Shown piece by piece: positions 45,830-57,199 of a stretch of 64,000 nt of DNA. Numbering within the stretch: the first letter of the stretch is position 1; each line of letters starts with the position of its first letter. A model generated the notes under the pieces. It was not told where the DNA came from and did no database searches. It was given only the letters and a program-made list of their open reading frames with translations. Position numbers and translations under genes: made by a program. The DNA is from Ulota crispa (lineage: Eukaryota > Streptophyta > Bryopsida > Orthotrichales > Orthotrichaceae): the NCBI GenBank assembly GCA_963920765.1, contig OY987242.1, positions 39,421,264 to 39,485,263 of the forward strand. Direction: 5' to 3'.

Positions 45830-46120
45830 CAGAGGGCTATGGTATCTCCCATCTTTCCATTTTGTTTCCCCCATTCTTCCATCCCATGCCCACCATCCCA
45901 TGTCCTCGTCTCATGCCCCCATTCTCCCATTGCATAAACCTATCCTATGTATTTCCATCCCATGTGGCATTTCACACTTACAATGACATTTTACAATTTA
46001 GTGCAAATGACTATTCACTTTCCAATAACCTTTCATAATTCCAATGCCTTTTCCTTCACAATTTCCAATAACTTTTTACCTTCCAATGTCTTTTCACCCT
46101 CCATTTGGATTGAAGTAGAG
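45830..46120 (+). repeat. Pyrimidine-rich degenerate repeats within arm B
   Basis: CCCATGCCCACC and CCCATGTCCTCG variants are followed by TTTCCAATAACCTTT and TTTCCAATAACTTTT variants. The block has no counterpart in arm A. Confidence 0.45.
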
Positions 46121-48346
46121 GCTCTTTTTCAGACAATGGATGGGAGGACAACATGACATAACCACCACTACATTCTATTATTATATAGAAGATAAGAACA
46201 CTAGTATACCCTATGCACCCATTGTACCAACAAAGTGATGCCCTCCATTGCCCCTGATTCACATTAAAAAATATCCATGGAATAATAAAAATTCAAATTC
46301 TATTTTAGATTCAAATCAATTTGTCTCTTCATCTCCCTCTCCATCCCTCTTATATCTGAATTTCAAATTCAAGTTGGAAAAAGATTCAATGGATTCCACC
46401 AAAGATATCCTTTCACACCCAGCCCATGTTCATCACTTTGCTCCTTGCCCTTGGCCAATCAAAAAAATTTAAATCATATGTTGTGAACTACTTAACTATT
46501 GCAGACAAATACACACCTCACTCTTTGATAGAAAGAAGACAAGGAAGTCTTGTAATTTTTATTAAAGTGCAATTTTCTCATGTTATGCCAATGTTGTTGT
46601 TTGGATGGATTTGCTCAACTATTTGAATGTGGTGATTGCTAAGTTCTAGATGGAGCGCAACTTACAAAGAGCCACTTGGCACTAGTCACCTCTTTACAGA
46701 GCCTACACCACTCACTATATGTCTTACTCTTTTCTCACTTTTTTTCTAACTCCAAAGTTACAAAATTGGCGTCTTTGCCCCTATCCAATTGCTTTTGGGG
46801 TTTCTACAAGTGAATTTTCTACAGTTGGGTCCTTTGTCTACAATTTTTTCTTCCTTAATTAACTAGCCTAAATATGCTACTCAAGGATTCCCTGTATTTA
46901 CATGTTCTCAAATATTTTTGCTTATGACTTGTCATAACACTAATAATCAATTGTACCAAGATCCAAAATAGGGTCTTGCTTGTGAAGTCTTAATTAGGGA
47001 GGCCTCTAAAAAAATGACATGATTGTATTGTAATATGTGTGGGAGACTTTGTTTGTAAGGTTGCTACGTAACCACTCCTCACAAGCATTAGCTGTTTAGC
47101 GTGTAGTAGTAGTTATAAAAATTTGACACTTTCATGTTGTGAAGTATCACATTTGCAACAATAATTGTAATTCCTCCATAAGTAACTCAAAGAAAACATT
47201 TTGTCCTAAGTTGGAGTATTGTAGAAAGTTTAAAGAAAGAAATCTCTAGAATGTTTTAGAAAGTTCTAGAATGTTTTGCACTTATAGACAATTGAAGGTG
47301 TCAAAATTGAAATGCTTTTTGGAAGATATAAAAGCTCAGATATTTAAAAGTATGCTTGAAATCTTGGGTAACCAACCACATTATTAGAGATTTCTTCTTC
47401 TAATTATTCTAAAATGTCATGGGGAGGGGTTGAAATTCAAAAATCTTGCAAATGTTGGAATCCCTATTATTGAGCCTTTCTCCATGTCAAAAAAAGAGGC
47501 AAATTTATATGTAGTTAAAGCATAGGCATCAAAGTTCTTTTTTAGTTTCCTTCTTTAATGCCCCATGTGTACTAGCCTAAAGTTCTAGGCAATATCTAGT
47601 CTTGAGTCCTGTTAACAATTGGTATAGAAGAATGGTTGAGCAAATTTTTGCTTGTCACAAGAAATGGTGGACTTTTTGGTAGACGTATGGGAGCAAGAAG
47701 GCTTGTATGGATGAAGTGAAAGTTTTTTTTTTTCTAATTGTACACGATGGCCAATTTTGTTGGGGCCACATAGCACTATGTTTCATATAACTTGCTTTTA
47801 GCAATTATCAAAACCTACCATATGTTTGCAAGACTAGAAAGCATTAGAACCAAACCTTCTTCTTTGCTAGTTGCCCTCCTTTGGTGAGGAATTTGAGCTG
47901 AAATAAACTTAGGCATTGCACAGTTTAGGCCCTAGCAAGTTGAGGTATTTCTCTTGAAGTTTCCTTGGCAACATCATGTTGTATCTATCTGTTTATACAA
48001 TGTTGGTGATTTTGTCAAAAGTATTACTTTGCAGTCTCAACAAGAGCTCTATAGATGGGTGGCTGTACATCATGGTTTTCAGGTCAATTTGATTAATTTG
48101 TTGCATCTAGGCGTAGTGAAGCATATGAGGCACAATAGAAAGCAACTATATTGAGATTGCAAAATGAGTGAGAATCATACCCTATCTTGGCTCTACCGGT
48201 AATAAAGAAATATGAGGTGTTTTGCAAGACTCATTCAACATGGTTGTCATGTGTCTTTTAGATCAAGGAGTACAAATGAGAATGTATTTTTAGTTGTGAA
48301 TGTGTATCAACATATTGTCTTACTCAACTACATCAAGGCTTACATC

Positions 48347-50130
48347 TTATATAGTTTGCTCTTCACCTGGTGAAATCACTGTGAAAATGCCCTTACTCAA
48401 TTGAATAAGCTTCTTCCTTTCTAGCAATAGGATAAGCTGCATAAGCTGACATTTGTTATAACCTTGAAACTCTTGAATGAGCTCCAATACTGTTACTTGG
48501 AGAAAACAACAAAAATCCTTGCATCAAAAATTGAACACTGCACAAGTTTGAGTGGATGATGTACACTAACCGTCTAACCAAATGGCAAAAGTTGTATATT
48601 AAAAAAACAAGAGGTAGCTATTCTTATGTTTGAAAAAATAACTAGATGTTTGGGTCACCAGGATACAAATAACAAAACCTAGATTTTTGAATAGCCCTAT
48701 AATTGGGACACTATAACACACTTACAATAGAGGTTGACAACACAAAATCTACTTCAACACACATGATACAAATTGAGAGAGCACTAGCAATAGGTCCTTT
48801 ACATTGAAAAAGTCATGATTTTTGCATGATAGACAAGATTCAACTAGTGTAAATCAAATTGTGATTAAGACCAAGACATCAACTTGACTGTATTTTCCCA
48901 TTATGGATTGAAATGACTAAAAAAACTTTGGAATTAAATGAAAGTAACAAAATAATATAACAATGTCACTCATTCATGATAAATGCAGTTTTCTTATGCC
49001 GTTTCTATTGATCATCCACTGTAGCATGTGTTTTTGAATTAGCCTCTTTGGCGTCTGCTTTATGTCTGCTTCTTTCCAACCAAGACTTTTGTCAGTAGAC
49101 ATAAGCTTTACATAGGGAAGCCCATTTCTAGAAGAAGGAACATGATTAGATGCTCTTCCTTTGGATTCAATACTTGGCTTTGAATTTAGGAAAGCTTACT
49201 TTGAAGCTAGTGGCTTTTGAGGAACTTGACTTGGTGACAACTCCATAGAGGAACAAAACATCTAATGTGGCATAATCCCACAAGCCATCATCTTTGTGTA
49301 TAACAAGACATGAACATCAGTGGCTTGCACCGGCAAAAAGAACCCTCAATGATTAAGCATTGGAACAAGAATGAATGGGTTTCAAAAGCGTTTCTCCATG
49401 CTATGCTAAAATTATATACTACCATGGTTGTCTTCCCCAACATTATAATAACTCAACAAACTTGACGTCACAGACGGACAAGAGACCCTCTGTCCATCTA
49501 GTAAAGTCAACTTTAAGGTTGACTTTTAAATAAAGCATTTTCTATTTCACATCTTGACATATTAATGTTTCATTTTATTAAAGTATCTCAATTTTTTATA
49601 CACTTATTAAAACCTACAATTTGGATCATATTTAAAGTAAATTGAAATGATTACCTCATCTATTAAAAAGGGCCTTATTAGACAAAATTATCACTCATAC
49701 TTGACACTTGTCATGTGCAACATTAGACGTCAGACAGACAACACAACAACCAAACCCCAAAACATGTCCGACAAGACAACTTTGTACACTACTATACCCA
49801 CCCCAAATCATGTGACGGATTTGAGTACATCCAAGATCAAGGTAGCTTTTAGTAATGAAAAAAACAAGCAAAGAAGAGGTAAATGCCTAACATGATGACC
49901 ACACTAAACTAGAACAAGCCCAAACTTGTCAAGTTGATGTCCAAGAGGCTCATTTATAGCTTTTTCAGCTCTTATTTTTGCGTCATTGATTTCCAACATT
50001 ATGGCTAGTGAAAAGCCAACTTCTTGGAAAAAGTCAAACTAGTCTATTATTTTTCCTTATTGCATGCAATTGCATATTTGTTCATGAATTTGAAGTTTTG
50101 ATAAACCTTGCCTCTGCTAAAATAATTCAA
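48347..50130 (-). pseudogene. Three-exon gene remnant, arm B copy
   Basis: The blocks correspond to those at 8560-9984. Block 1 (about 50125-49900) has GLSKLQIHEQIC and MLEINDAKIRAEKAINEPL but at least two stops. Block 2 (about 49325-48990) has VHVLLYTKMMACGIMPH, then a stop, and ends TPKRLIQKHMLQWM. Block 3 (about 48495-48347) reads EFQGYNKCQLMQLILLLE without the in-frame stop of arm A and ends with the same TAA. The damaged positions differ between the arms, so each decayed after the duplication. Confidence 0.5.
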
Positions 50131-50310
50131 GAGAAGCTCTAATTAGAAACTCAAGTAAAAAAGAAAAAACTAGGCTATCAACATAACCTTGGACATAATT
50201 GGGTACCTTTGTGGCCTTGAAAAGATCTACTTCCATAAGTGATACATCAAAGCATAATATTGTAACATTCTCATAGAAACAGCAGACATTAGCTATCTAA
50301 ATAACTTAAG

Positions 50311-52097
50311 CTTTTGACCTTTGCAAACACTCTTGAAGCAGTTGCTACTTACACCACTCTCCTTAACACTATGATTCATTGTATGCCATAGCTTCCAACT
50401 TTCCAAAAGATCATTTGTGCTATTCCAACATTTTTGTACCACATAACAAAATTGAATACACCTAGTATGAACCCTATCATTTATCATTGAATTTCAGCAA
50501 CTTTTGAGAAACTCACAAACTATGCAAAATTCCACAACAACTATGCCACAAGCTTCTCAAATAACATGCTAGCCGCAATTTGCGCTACCTCAAATAGAAA
50601 TGTATAATTTTCAAATGCGTCTTCAAATAATCCACACCAATTTCAAAATTGTGCTCAACAATCTCAAAATGACACTATTCATAGAACTAAATATCACAAT
50701 TTTCCTTAGATAATGGGCCATAACATGCTACTACTGCTAAAAATGCATGTCTCATTCTCATTGGACATCATAACTTTGTACAAAGCTTTTATTTAGGAAT
50801 TAGGGTTTAGCGTACAAAAAAACTTAGTAAAAAGAGAGATCAGTCACATACTTGGACCAATTACATTGGGCAAAAGTCACCTCATGTTTTGTTGTCATTT
50901 GCATATTCACTTCAAATGGTCAAATTGTTGATATCTTGAAATTGGAAATTAGTAACGCTTTTTAAAGTTATTGGAAAAGAGAATTTTCTCCAAAAACAAG
51001 GAAAACTAACACTTACTTTAAACCAAGAGATGCCGTGTCTTTGAATCAAAGCATTGCCAAACATTTTTAAAACAGGCTGCATAGATATGTACATCCAATG
51101 TGATTTTTATCACAATCAAGAATGGGAGAATCAAATAATGCTGGATTTGCAACTAACCTAATTTAGCCCTAAAGGATACAAAATCCACAATTATTCCCTT
51201 GTGTCACGACTGATTCAAAATGAGTTGCAAGTGATCATTATAATTACATTTGACTACTCTCTTTTGCCTACTAACAATAAGTTCTAAAACAAAAGTACAA
51301 CTATATAATTGCTATACATACCTAAAAAGCAGCGCTAAAATTCTTATACGCTGACATTGAGAATATCCATCACCTTAGCAACGGATTTGTGATGATTTTA
51401 GGTCATCTCTAGACAAAACTTTGAACTCTTGTTATTGCTCTGCATACAATAGCCATAGAAAGCATATTCCAAGGCATCAAATTGCCTATAAACAATTTGA
51501 TTAGTTCAATAACAAGAACTATACTCATTGTTTATTGCTTTAAAGTCTAGTTAAGATAGATACGCTACCTACCAATGAATTACGAGGGGGAAATAATGTT
51601 GTCATTAAGCCGTCAAAACTCTATAGAGGTGGATGAAAGATGATTGATGCAGTAAATCACTTGAAACAAAAATAAATAGAGTTACCAACACTAGATAGAT
51701 AGAGTGGAGTTTTAAAAATTTCAAAAATGCAACTATATGTGTCTACTTGACCAATTATTTTAAGAACTAGAGTTATAGACTTGCATCTATTGGAAGAATT
51801 CAATCATCTAAAAATGTGTGAAAACTTTATACCGGCTAAGGCAAAATTTTGACATGGTGATGGTGCTGGAGCTTTGGGATACTCAATTTGTTTAAATGGT
51901 GCTTCTTGATGTAAAGCTCTGACCCAACCTAAAACTTCTTCCAAAATGCTCAAAACTTTGCCTCCCTGACAAGATGCGCGTGTGCAAGTTCATGGCTCAT
52001 GAAAACCCCCAAAAGCTTGATTCCTTCAAAACCTCAAGACTCCGCAATTCAAACACGCTGCTTTTTTGAGTGCTTCCTAGAGATTGGGCTCATGTAT
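50311..52097. other. AT-rich intergenic DNA, no gene seen
   Basis: The small minus-strand frames at 50293-50487 and 50912-51094 are without recognised domains. The first overlaps the arm B boundary and could be an upstream exon of the duplicated gene, but nothing comparable exists beside arm A. Confidence 0.35.
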
Positions 52098-52215
52098 GGT
52101 TCTCAATGTTGAAAACCTGTCAAGAACTTGTTGAGAACATGTCAAGAACCAATTAAGAACATATTGAGAACGTGTCAAGAACATGTTGAGAATTTGTCAA
52201 GAACCTATTGTGAGC
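52098..52215 (+). repeat. Minisatellite of GTCAAGAACATGTTGAGAAC type
   Basis: Units of about 16-20 bp alternate TGTCAAGAAC and TGTTGAGAAC over some 115 bp. Because GTTCTTGAC and GTTGAGAAC partly complement each other the array could also fold. Confidence 0.8.
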
Positions 52216-52252
52216 TTATTTGTTCTCCTTCACTGAGTTTAATGGTACACTA

Positions 52253-52535
52253 AATATTGCGTTTAGGTTGCCCCACACTAATTTCTTGACATTTTAGAGT
52301 ATGTAATAATTTATTGTTGTTGTAGTGATTTTCATCATCAACAAACATTAAAGGGCCTAAAAACAACAACAAAGTTACTAAAAAACAAACTATTGACGTC
52401 AAGTTGTAAACCATGTGAAATTCAAGTGTTTAGAAAGTTGCATGCACCTTTAAGTGGTCAAGTGATGAATCATGAGATAACTTTTCAAGGCAAGGCAAGG
52501 CAACTTAATTTTTGAGGCAACCTACATGCAATATT
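52253..52535 (+). mobile_element. MITE family C, copy 2 (~283 bp)
   Basis: The left end AATATTGCGTTTAGGTTGCCCC and the right end (complement) AATATTGCATGTAGGTTGCC are better paired than in copy 1 at 15070. Interior AAGGCAAGGCAAGGCAAC is a local slippage. A 'TGAATATTGCA' context is common to both copies. Confidence 0.7.
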
Positions 52536-53408
52536 CAATGTAGTGAGCTTTCAAATGCAATTTTTAATGTTGACAATCTTTTGAGAGCTTTTAATTTGAG
52601 CTCATAAAGTAAGTTGAAATGCGGTTCCCTTAGAGCATCTCTTTTGTTGCACTTTGAACTTGACATGTCAAGAGATATTATTTTTGAAAGGCCTTCAAAA
52701 CTCTTGTTTTCCACCTTGCACTTCAAACATGGCCTTTGCACTTCAAAGATGTCACATAAATAATCATTTGACCATTCACTAAGAGGAATACAAGATAAAC
52801 TCACTAAATTTAGGGTGAATAATATTTTGAAAAGACAATGTTTTGACACACAAGGATAGAGTGTCATGAATATTTTGAGAAGCCCTAAAAGCTTATCATC
52901 CATGCTTCAAGTGCATCAGATTCTACAATATAGCAATGCTAGAGCTGTTTTTACATCAATTACAATGGGTCCATGTTTGAGATGTTTGACTATGGCAAAG
53001 TAGTAGTGGTTTTTGCCAACCAATTCCAACTCAAACTAACTTCTTCTTTTGGGGATAATTTTGGTTTGGTGCCACTTTTGATGTTGGATCAAGGTAATTT
53101 CTTTTGCTTCTAAGCTTTCTTATCATCATTTTGTTTAATGTAGGTTATAAATTAATATTAGAGGTACCTTTAGAATAATTCTATTGGTAAGATAAAGTCT
53201 TTTCAATCACTTTCAAGACCATGTGAGCAAGAAAAGATAAGGGGAGAAGTAAGATAGGCTTATTGTTACATAAATATGACATTTATTGAAATTCACAATA
53301 TGTTATTATCATCAATATAACAAACTTCCAAAGAAGGATACTTTTCCAAACCAAATTGGAAACATGCTTTATCATTAGAAAGCTACTATAACTAGAGAAA
53401 AGGCACAA
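52536..53408. other. AT-rich spacer, no gene supported
   Basis: The minus-strand frame at 52535-52903 is long (122 codons) but overlaps the MITE end and has no recognisable domain. Confidence 0.35.
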
Positions 53409-54935
53409 CATAAACCTTAGATATCTCAAAACTTGAAGGTATGGTTTGGAGAACAATTAGCTTGTAAGCTTAGGCCTACACAAATTTTGAAGCGACATTC
53501 ACCAGTAGTGAAAGCCAAAGTTCATAAAGATGGTGAGGAGAGTATATCACAAGATGATTGCTTAAATACAAAAGGTGTATTGAATTTGGCTTGGATGTGG
53601 TACAAAAGATTGTATCAAAAACACATTTTAGACACTATAAGTGTTAGAATGTGGGTTATTGAAAATCCAAGTTCAGTTTTCTTCTACCAAGAGGATTTGA
53701 GTACATGTGATCAATCTTGTGTTTTAGGTATTCAATTAACTTGGCAACAAAAAAAATGTTTGATTTTCAACATGATAGAATTAGTGCTTGCGATGCTACA
53801 TTTGGCACTAACAAGTATAAAGTGGTAATCTAAGCTTTAGAATTATTAAATTACTTACAAGCATGCAATTTATAAATTTTTGTGGGCTTTTATTTACAAA
53901 TGTCTTTGTTGGAATTTATGCAATATCATCTATTTACTATTATGGTTTTTGATTTGTTTTCAAATGGCATTCTAGTTGCGTAGATCATAACAAGTAGTGC
54001 TAAGGCAATAGACATAGCAGTATGGTTGAAAGCGGCAAATGCAATAACACAAGAACATGACTCTACATGGAAGCCTAATGCATTTATAGTTGATAATGCT
54101 GATGCAAAGATTAATGCTATTTGGTGAGTTATTATTATTCCTGATATATGTTTTTTTTTTAAATTTTTATAATTTGCATATGTTTTATATATAGTATACT
54201 ATAGTGCTTATACTTTCATAAATTTGTAATAGTAATGTAGGTTGTTAACATAAAAATCAAGTAATCATAACAACTTTACATGTTTATGAAAGACTTGACA
54301 CTCAAACCATTTTTATGTATATTTTTACAAGATGGTATAGAGGGACTCTATTGCCACAATTCTTTGTTTATGGCATGTTTGAAGGTGTTGGCTGAATCAT
54401 CTTCTTAAAAAATATCAAGCAAAGAAATTCAACAAGATATTATGCATAGACTTGGTGAAATAATGTACATGGATACATTTGGAAAATTGGTTGTTCAAAC
54501 AGTAGCAGAAGCAACTGCTAAATTGAATCAAATATTTTTGGATTATGTATAAAAAGTTAAGTTTTGTAATTACTTCAAAACAACTTGGATGAGAAAACTT
54601 GGTAAGTGATTCTCACCTCTTTTTTTATTGATTTTGTCTTTTTTTTGCTTGCATATAGTTAAATTTTATACACTTTACGTGTATATTTTTTACTAATATG
54701 TGGATAAAAGTTACACATTAGTTTTTCCATGCAAGCCAAGATACTAATGCAATAATAGAATCATATCATAACTTTATGAAAACAAGACAAGCACTGAGCA
54801 AAAAAACTTTATTGCCAAAAAGATTGAATTAATTGGTATGGACGATTACAAAAGATTTGGCACAACATTATTGGTACATGGACCTATTAAAAAGACATGG
54901 TCATATTTCAAACATTTATCAAGATGACCAAGGTT
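53409..54935 (+). pseudogene. MULE-type transposase-like gene remnant with introns
   Basis: Exon 1 (to about 53825) reads SVRMWVIENPSSVFFYQED and VLGIQLTWQQKKCL, then after a frameshift ACDATFGTNKYK with the first catalytic Asp. Exon 2 (about 53925-54125) gives YHLFTIMVFDLFSNGILVA, a stop for an expected Trp, then IITSSAKAIDIAVWLKAA and TWKPNAFIVDNADAKINAI with the second Asp region. Exon 3 (about 54316-54602) has ILCLWHV and EIQQDIMHRLGEIMYMDTF; its donor is G|GTAAGT at 54603. Exon 4 (about 54728-54935) has ASQDTNAIIESYHNFMKT with the putative third acidic residue and WLVWTITKDL-like sequence. This is the order of Mutator-like transposase domains found in multi-copy plant proteins. The zinc-finger (SWIM) tail is missing or lost. 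Confidence 0.7.
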
Positions 54936-55139
54936 GTCTTATCTGACACATTTTGGGCTTTACTCATTGTGTTGTCTGTTTGACATCGCATGTTGTGTAT
55001 GACAATTGTTGAGTGTTATAAACAACATCATCAGATAAGGTTTTAGGGTTGGGAGCTTTTTTTACCCCTTGGTAAATAGGTTTTGTCCTATGTGGCTGCT
55101 TGCAAAGGTTGATGTGGAATTGCCAACGTCACCAAAGAC
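54936..55139. other. Spacer, no gene seen
   Basis: Nothing recognisable; G+C rises towards the minisatellite. Confidence 0.35.
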
Positions 55140-55430
55140 AACCTTGGGTCAAGGCGCGTGCAGGATTTGATTTGTCGACCGTATTTCCAATACTAAGGAT
55201 GATTTCAGGTTCCAAGACCAGGGCAACCATGGGTCTTGGGTTAAGGCGACCGCGGATATGAGGGCCAAAGCAATTATGGTTTTCAGGGTCCAGCTCAACT
55301 ACAGGTTCCATGGGAGGGCGACTTTGGGTTTCATGGAAAGGGCAGTTGCGGGTCTCTTGAGAGTAGTAGCTTCTGGTATGATTTGAGGGGCGACTGCAGG
55401 TCTTATGGGAGGGGCGTGTGTGGGAATTAT
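55140..55430 (+). repeat. GC-richer degenerate minisatellite (~28-bp units)
   Basis: Units resemble GGGCGACTGCGGGTCTTATGGGAG, clearest at 55316-55425 and weaker to the left. The base composition differs from the surrounding AT-rich DNA. The overlapping 103-codon minus-strand frame is explained by the repeat and is not called a gene. Confidence 0.6.
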
Positions 55431-56137
55431 TGCCAAGCAAAGTATGACCCCTGCACGCTCAATGTAGCACAAGTTGGTGTGGAGAACAACATGAAGTTCA
55501 ATAAAAATAAACTAAGCTACGATTTTTAGTAGTTTGAGCATGAAAACTTTGATGTTGAAAATTATTTATTGTAAATTTTGTATTACAAATTATGTGCCTG
55601 GAGTCCTTTGTAATGTTCACTTTCTTATATGAGAGCTTATGAAAATGAGCCTAGCTCCATATATTCCAAATTTCCAACTATAAAAATCCACAAGTTTGGT
55701 GCCCCAAATTTGTATACTTTTTGCATGATCATATTCATGAAGTTTAGAAAATGTAAAATTCTTTTTCATATACATGGTTTAGCTTGAAACTAAATTAACG
55801 ATGAAGATCAATAATAGAAACAGAGATTTCAGAGATAGAAAAATTCACATGTCTAAAAACTTACATACTCCTACGTATTAGCAAGAGGTGGGGAGGTGCC
55901 TTGAATAATTGCAGAAATTTTCAGCATATTTGTTGCATTCAACACTCATAGGTTTGTAGAATTGCACACACAAAAATTTAATCAATGCTATTTAATTAAG
56001 ACATTGCAATGCTTAGGGAAACACAACAAAAACCCAACCTATGCTATTTGCTTGTGTACTTTAGTTACATATATTAGCATTGACAAATAAATTTGTTGAT
56101 GCTAACAACTATACTTATTGCCTGCACATGTAAAATG
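55431..56137. other. AT-rich spacer, no gene seen
   Basis: Nothing can be supported. It may include the 3' flank of the hAT element. Confidence 0.35.
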
Positions 56138-57191
56138 CTATAATTCTACTAAATATAGCATGAACGTATCATTGCTAGGTTCTTCATTTGCATCAAGATC
56201 TGTGTTGTCACGCAATGAATATGTATGCTCATCATTGCTAGAACTCTGGTTCTCATCCTCCCCTCTAGACCTTGGTACTCGCTTTAGCTCTCCTTCCACC
56301 GCAGAGTTCAGGTTCCGCACCTCAGTGTCTACATTTTCTGCTATTGTAGTGCAAACTAAATGTTTTTTTACCCCTATTGTATCATTGATTCTATCAATGT
56401 TGGATCTTGGGTGTCTTGTAGCTCCTCCGCTTGATTGTCCAAGGTTTATGGTGGAATTACTACCATCCATGATAAATTGTTGGATAATCCAATTGGGAAG
56501 TCTACAATTTATACTAGGTCATGTCATCTGTTTTTCTAATACGTTTCTTTGATATACGGCCATGTGCTCCCATTGAAAATTCTCCAAAGACAGACCTCTA
56601 TGACTATTAAGTGGGTTGAGGGGCAAAGTTGCTTACTTTGTCATCAATGGTCTGCACAAGACTATCATTCCTCTTTGGCGCTATCGAGATTGTTGGAAAA
56701 AACTTTCAAACGCTAGCAACGGCTCTGATTACTCCCCCTAGATTGGAAGATGAGTTTTGCTGCTTCTGCATCATGTTCCGCAAAGTTCCCAATGGCAAAT
56801 GGTCATTGTCATCTGTTCTTACTGTTGTTGAAGTGCTATGTACAACAATGACTAGAAAACTTGCATGCGTAATCACTTCTTCTTCTAGTATTGCCTCCAC
56901 TTGCCTTCCAATTTCAACAATAACTGGCATGGCAATTGTTGTTTTGTTTAGGTGAGTCACTTATATAATTGTGGACGGAAGATTTGGGGTGGAAGATATG
57001 GCATGGTCCTCTACTAGAGACACTAAAGCGTTTGTTGCTTCTATGTTCAACTCTAGACGTCTTGCCCTTAATGGTGGAGAATTTATGATCGGAAATGCAT
57101 CCCAAGCATAGATGTGGGGTTGGTTGTTTGTGTGGTGCTCTTCCTCCTCTAATGAACTGTTCTCATGAACGCCACCAACAAATGTGTTCAC
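56138..57191 (-). pseudogene. C-terminal tail of the hAT transposase or adjacent ORF
   Basis: On the minus strand, frames at 56961-57191 (HENSSLEEEEHHTNNQP) and 56138-56470 (MDGSNSTINLGQSS..., EDENQSSSNDEHTYSL) are acidic and Ser/Asn-rich. They continue in the direction of the hAT transposase and resemble the disordered tails such proteins often carry. Frames are broken between them. Confidence 0.35.
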
Positions 57192-57199
57192 ATACTGTT

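Larger units (their letters stand above)
45715..50310 (-). repeat. Large inverted duplication, arm B (~4.6 kb)
   Basis: The reverse complement aligns with 8395-12552. Matching anchor blocks are 50158-50310 to 8395-8540, 48130-48960 to 9440-10200, 47954-48154 to 10177-10377, 46555-46740 to 11930-12125, and 46285-46470 to 12365-12552. Arm B lacks the MITE of arm A and has an extra pyrimidine-rich stretch (45830-46250). Confidence 0.85.

Noticed and set aside
55129-55440. 103-codon minus-strand ORF
   Set aside because: It is produced by the GC-richer minisatellite with units of about 28 bp.
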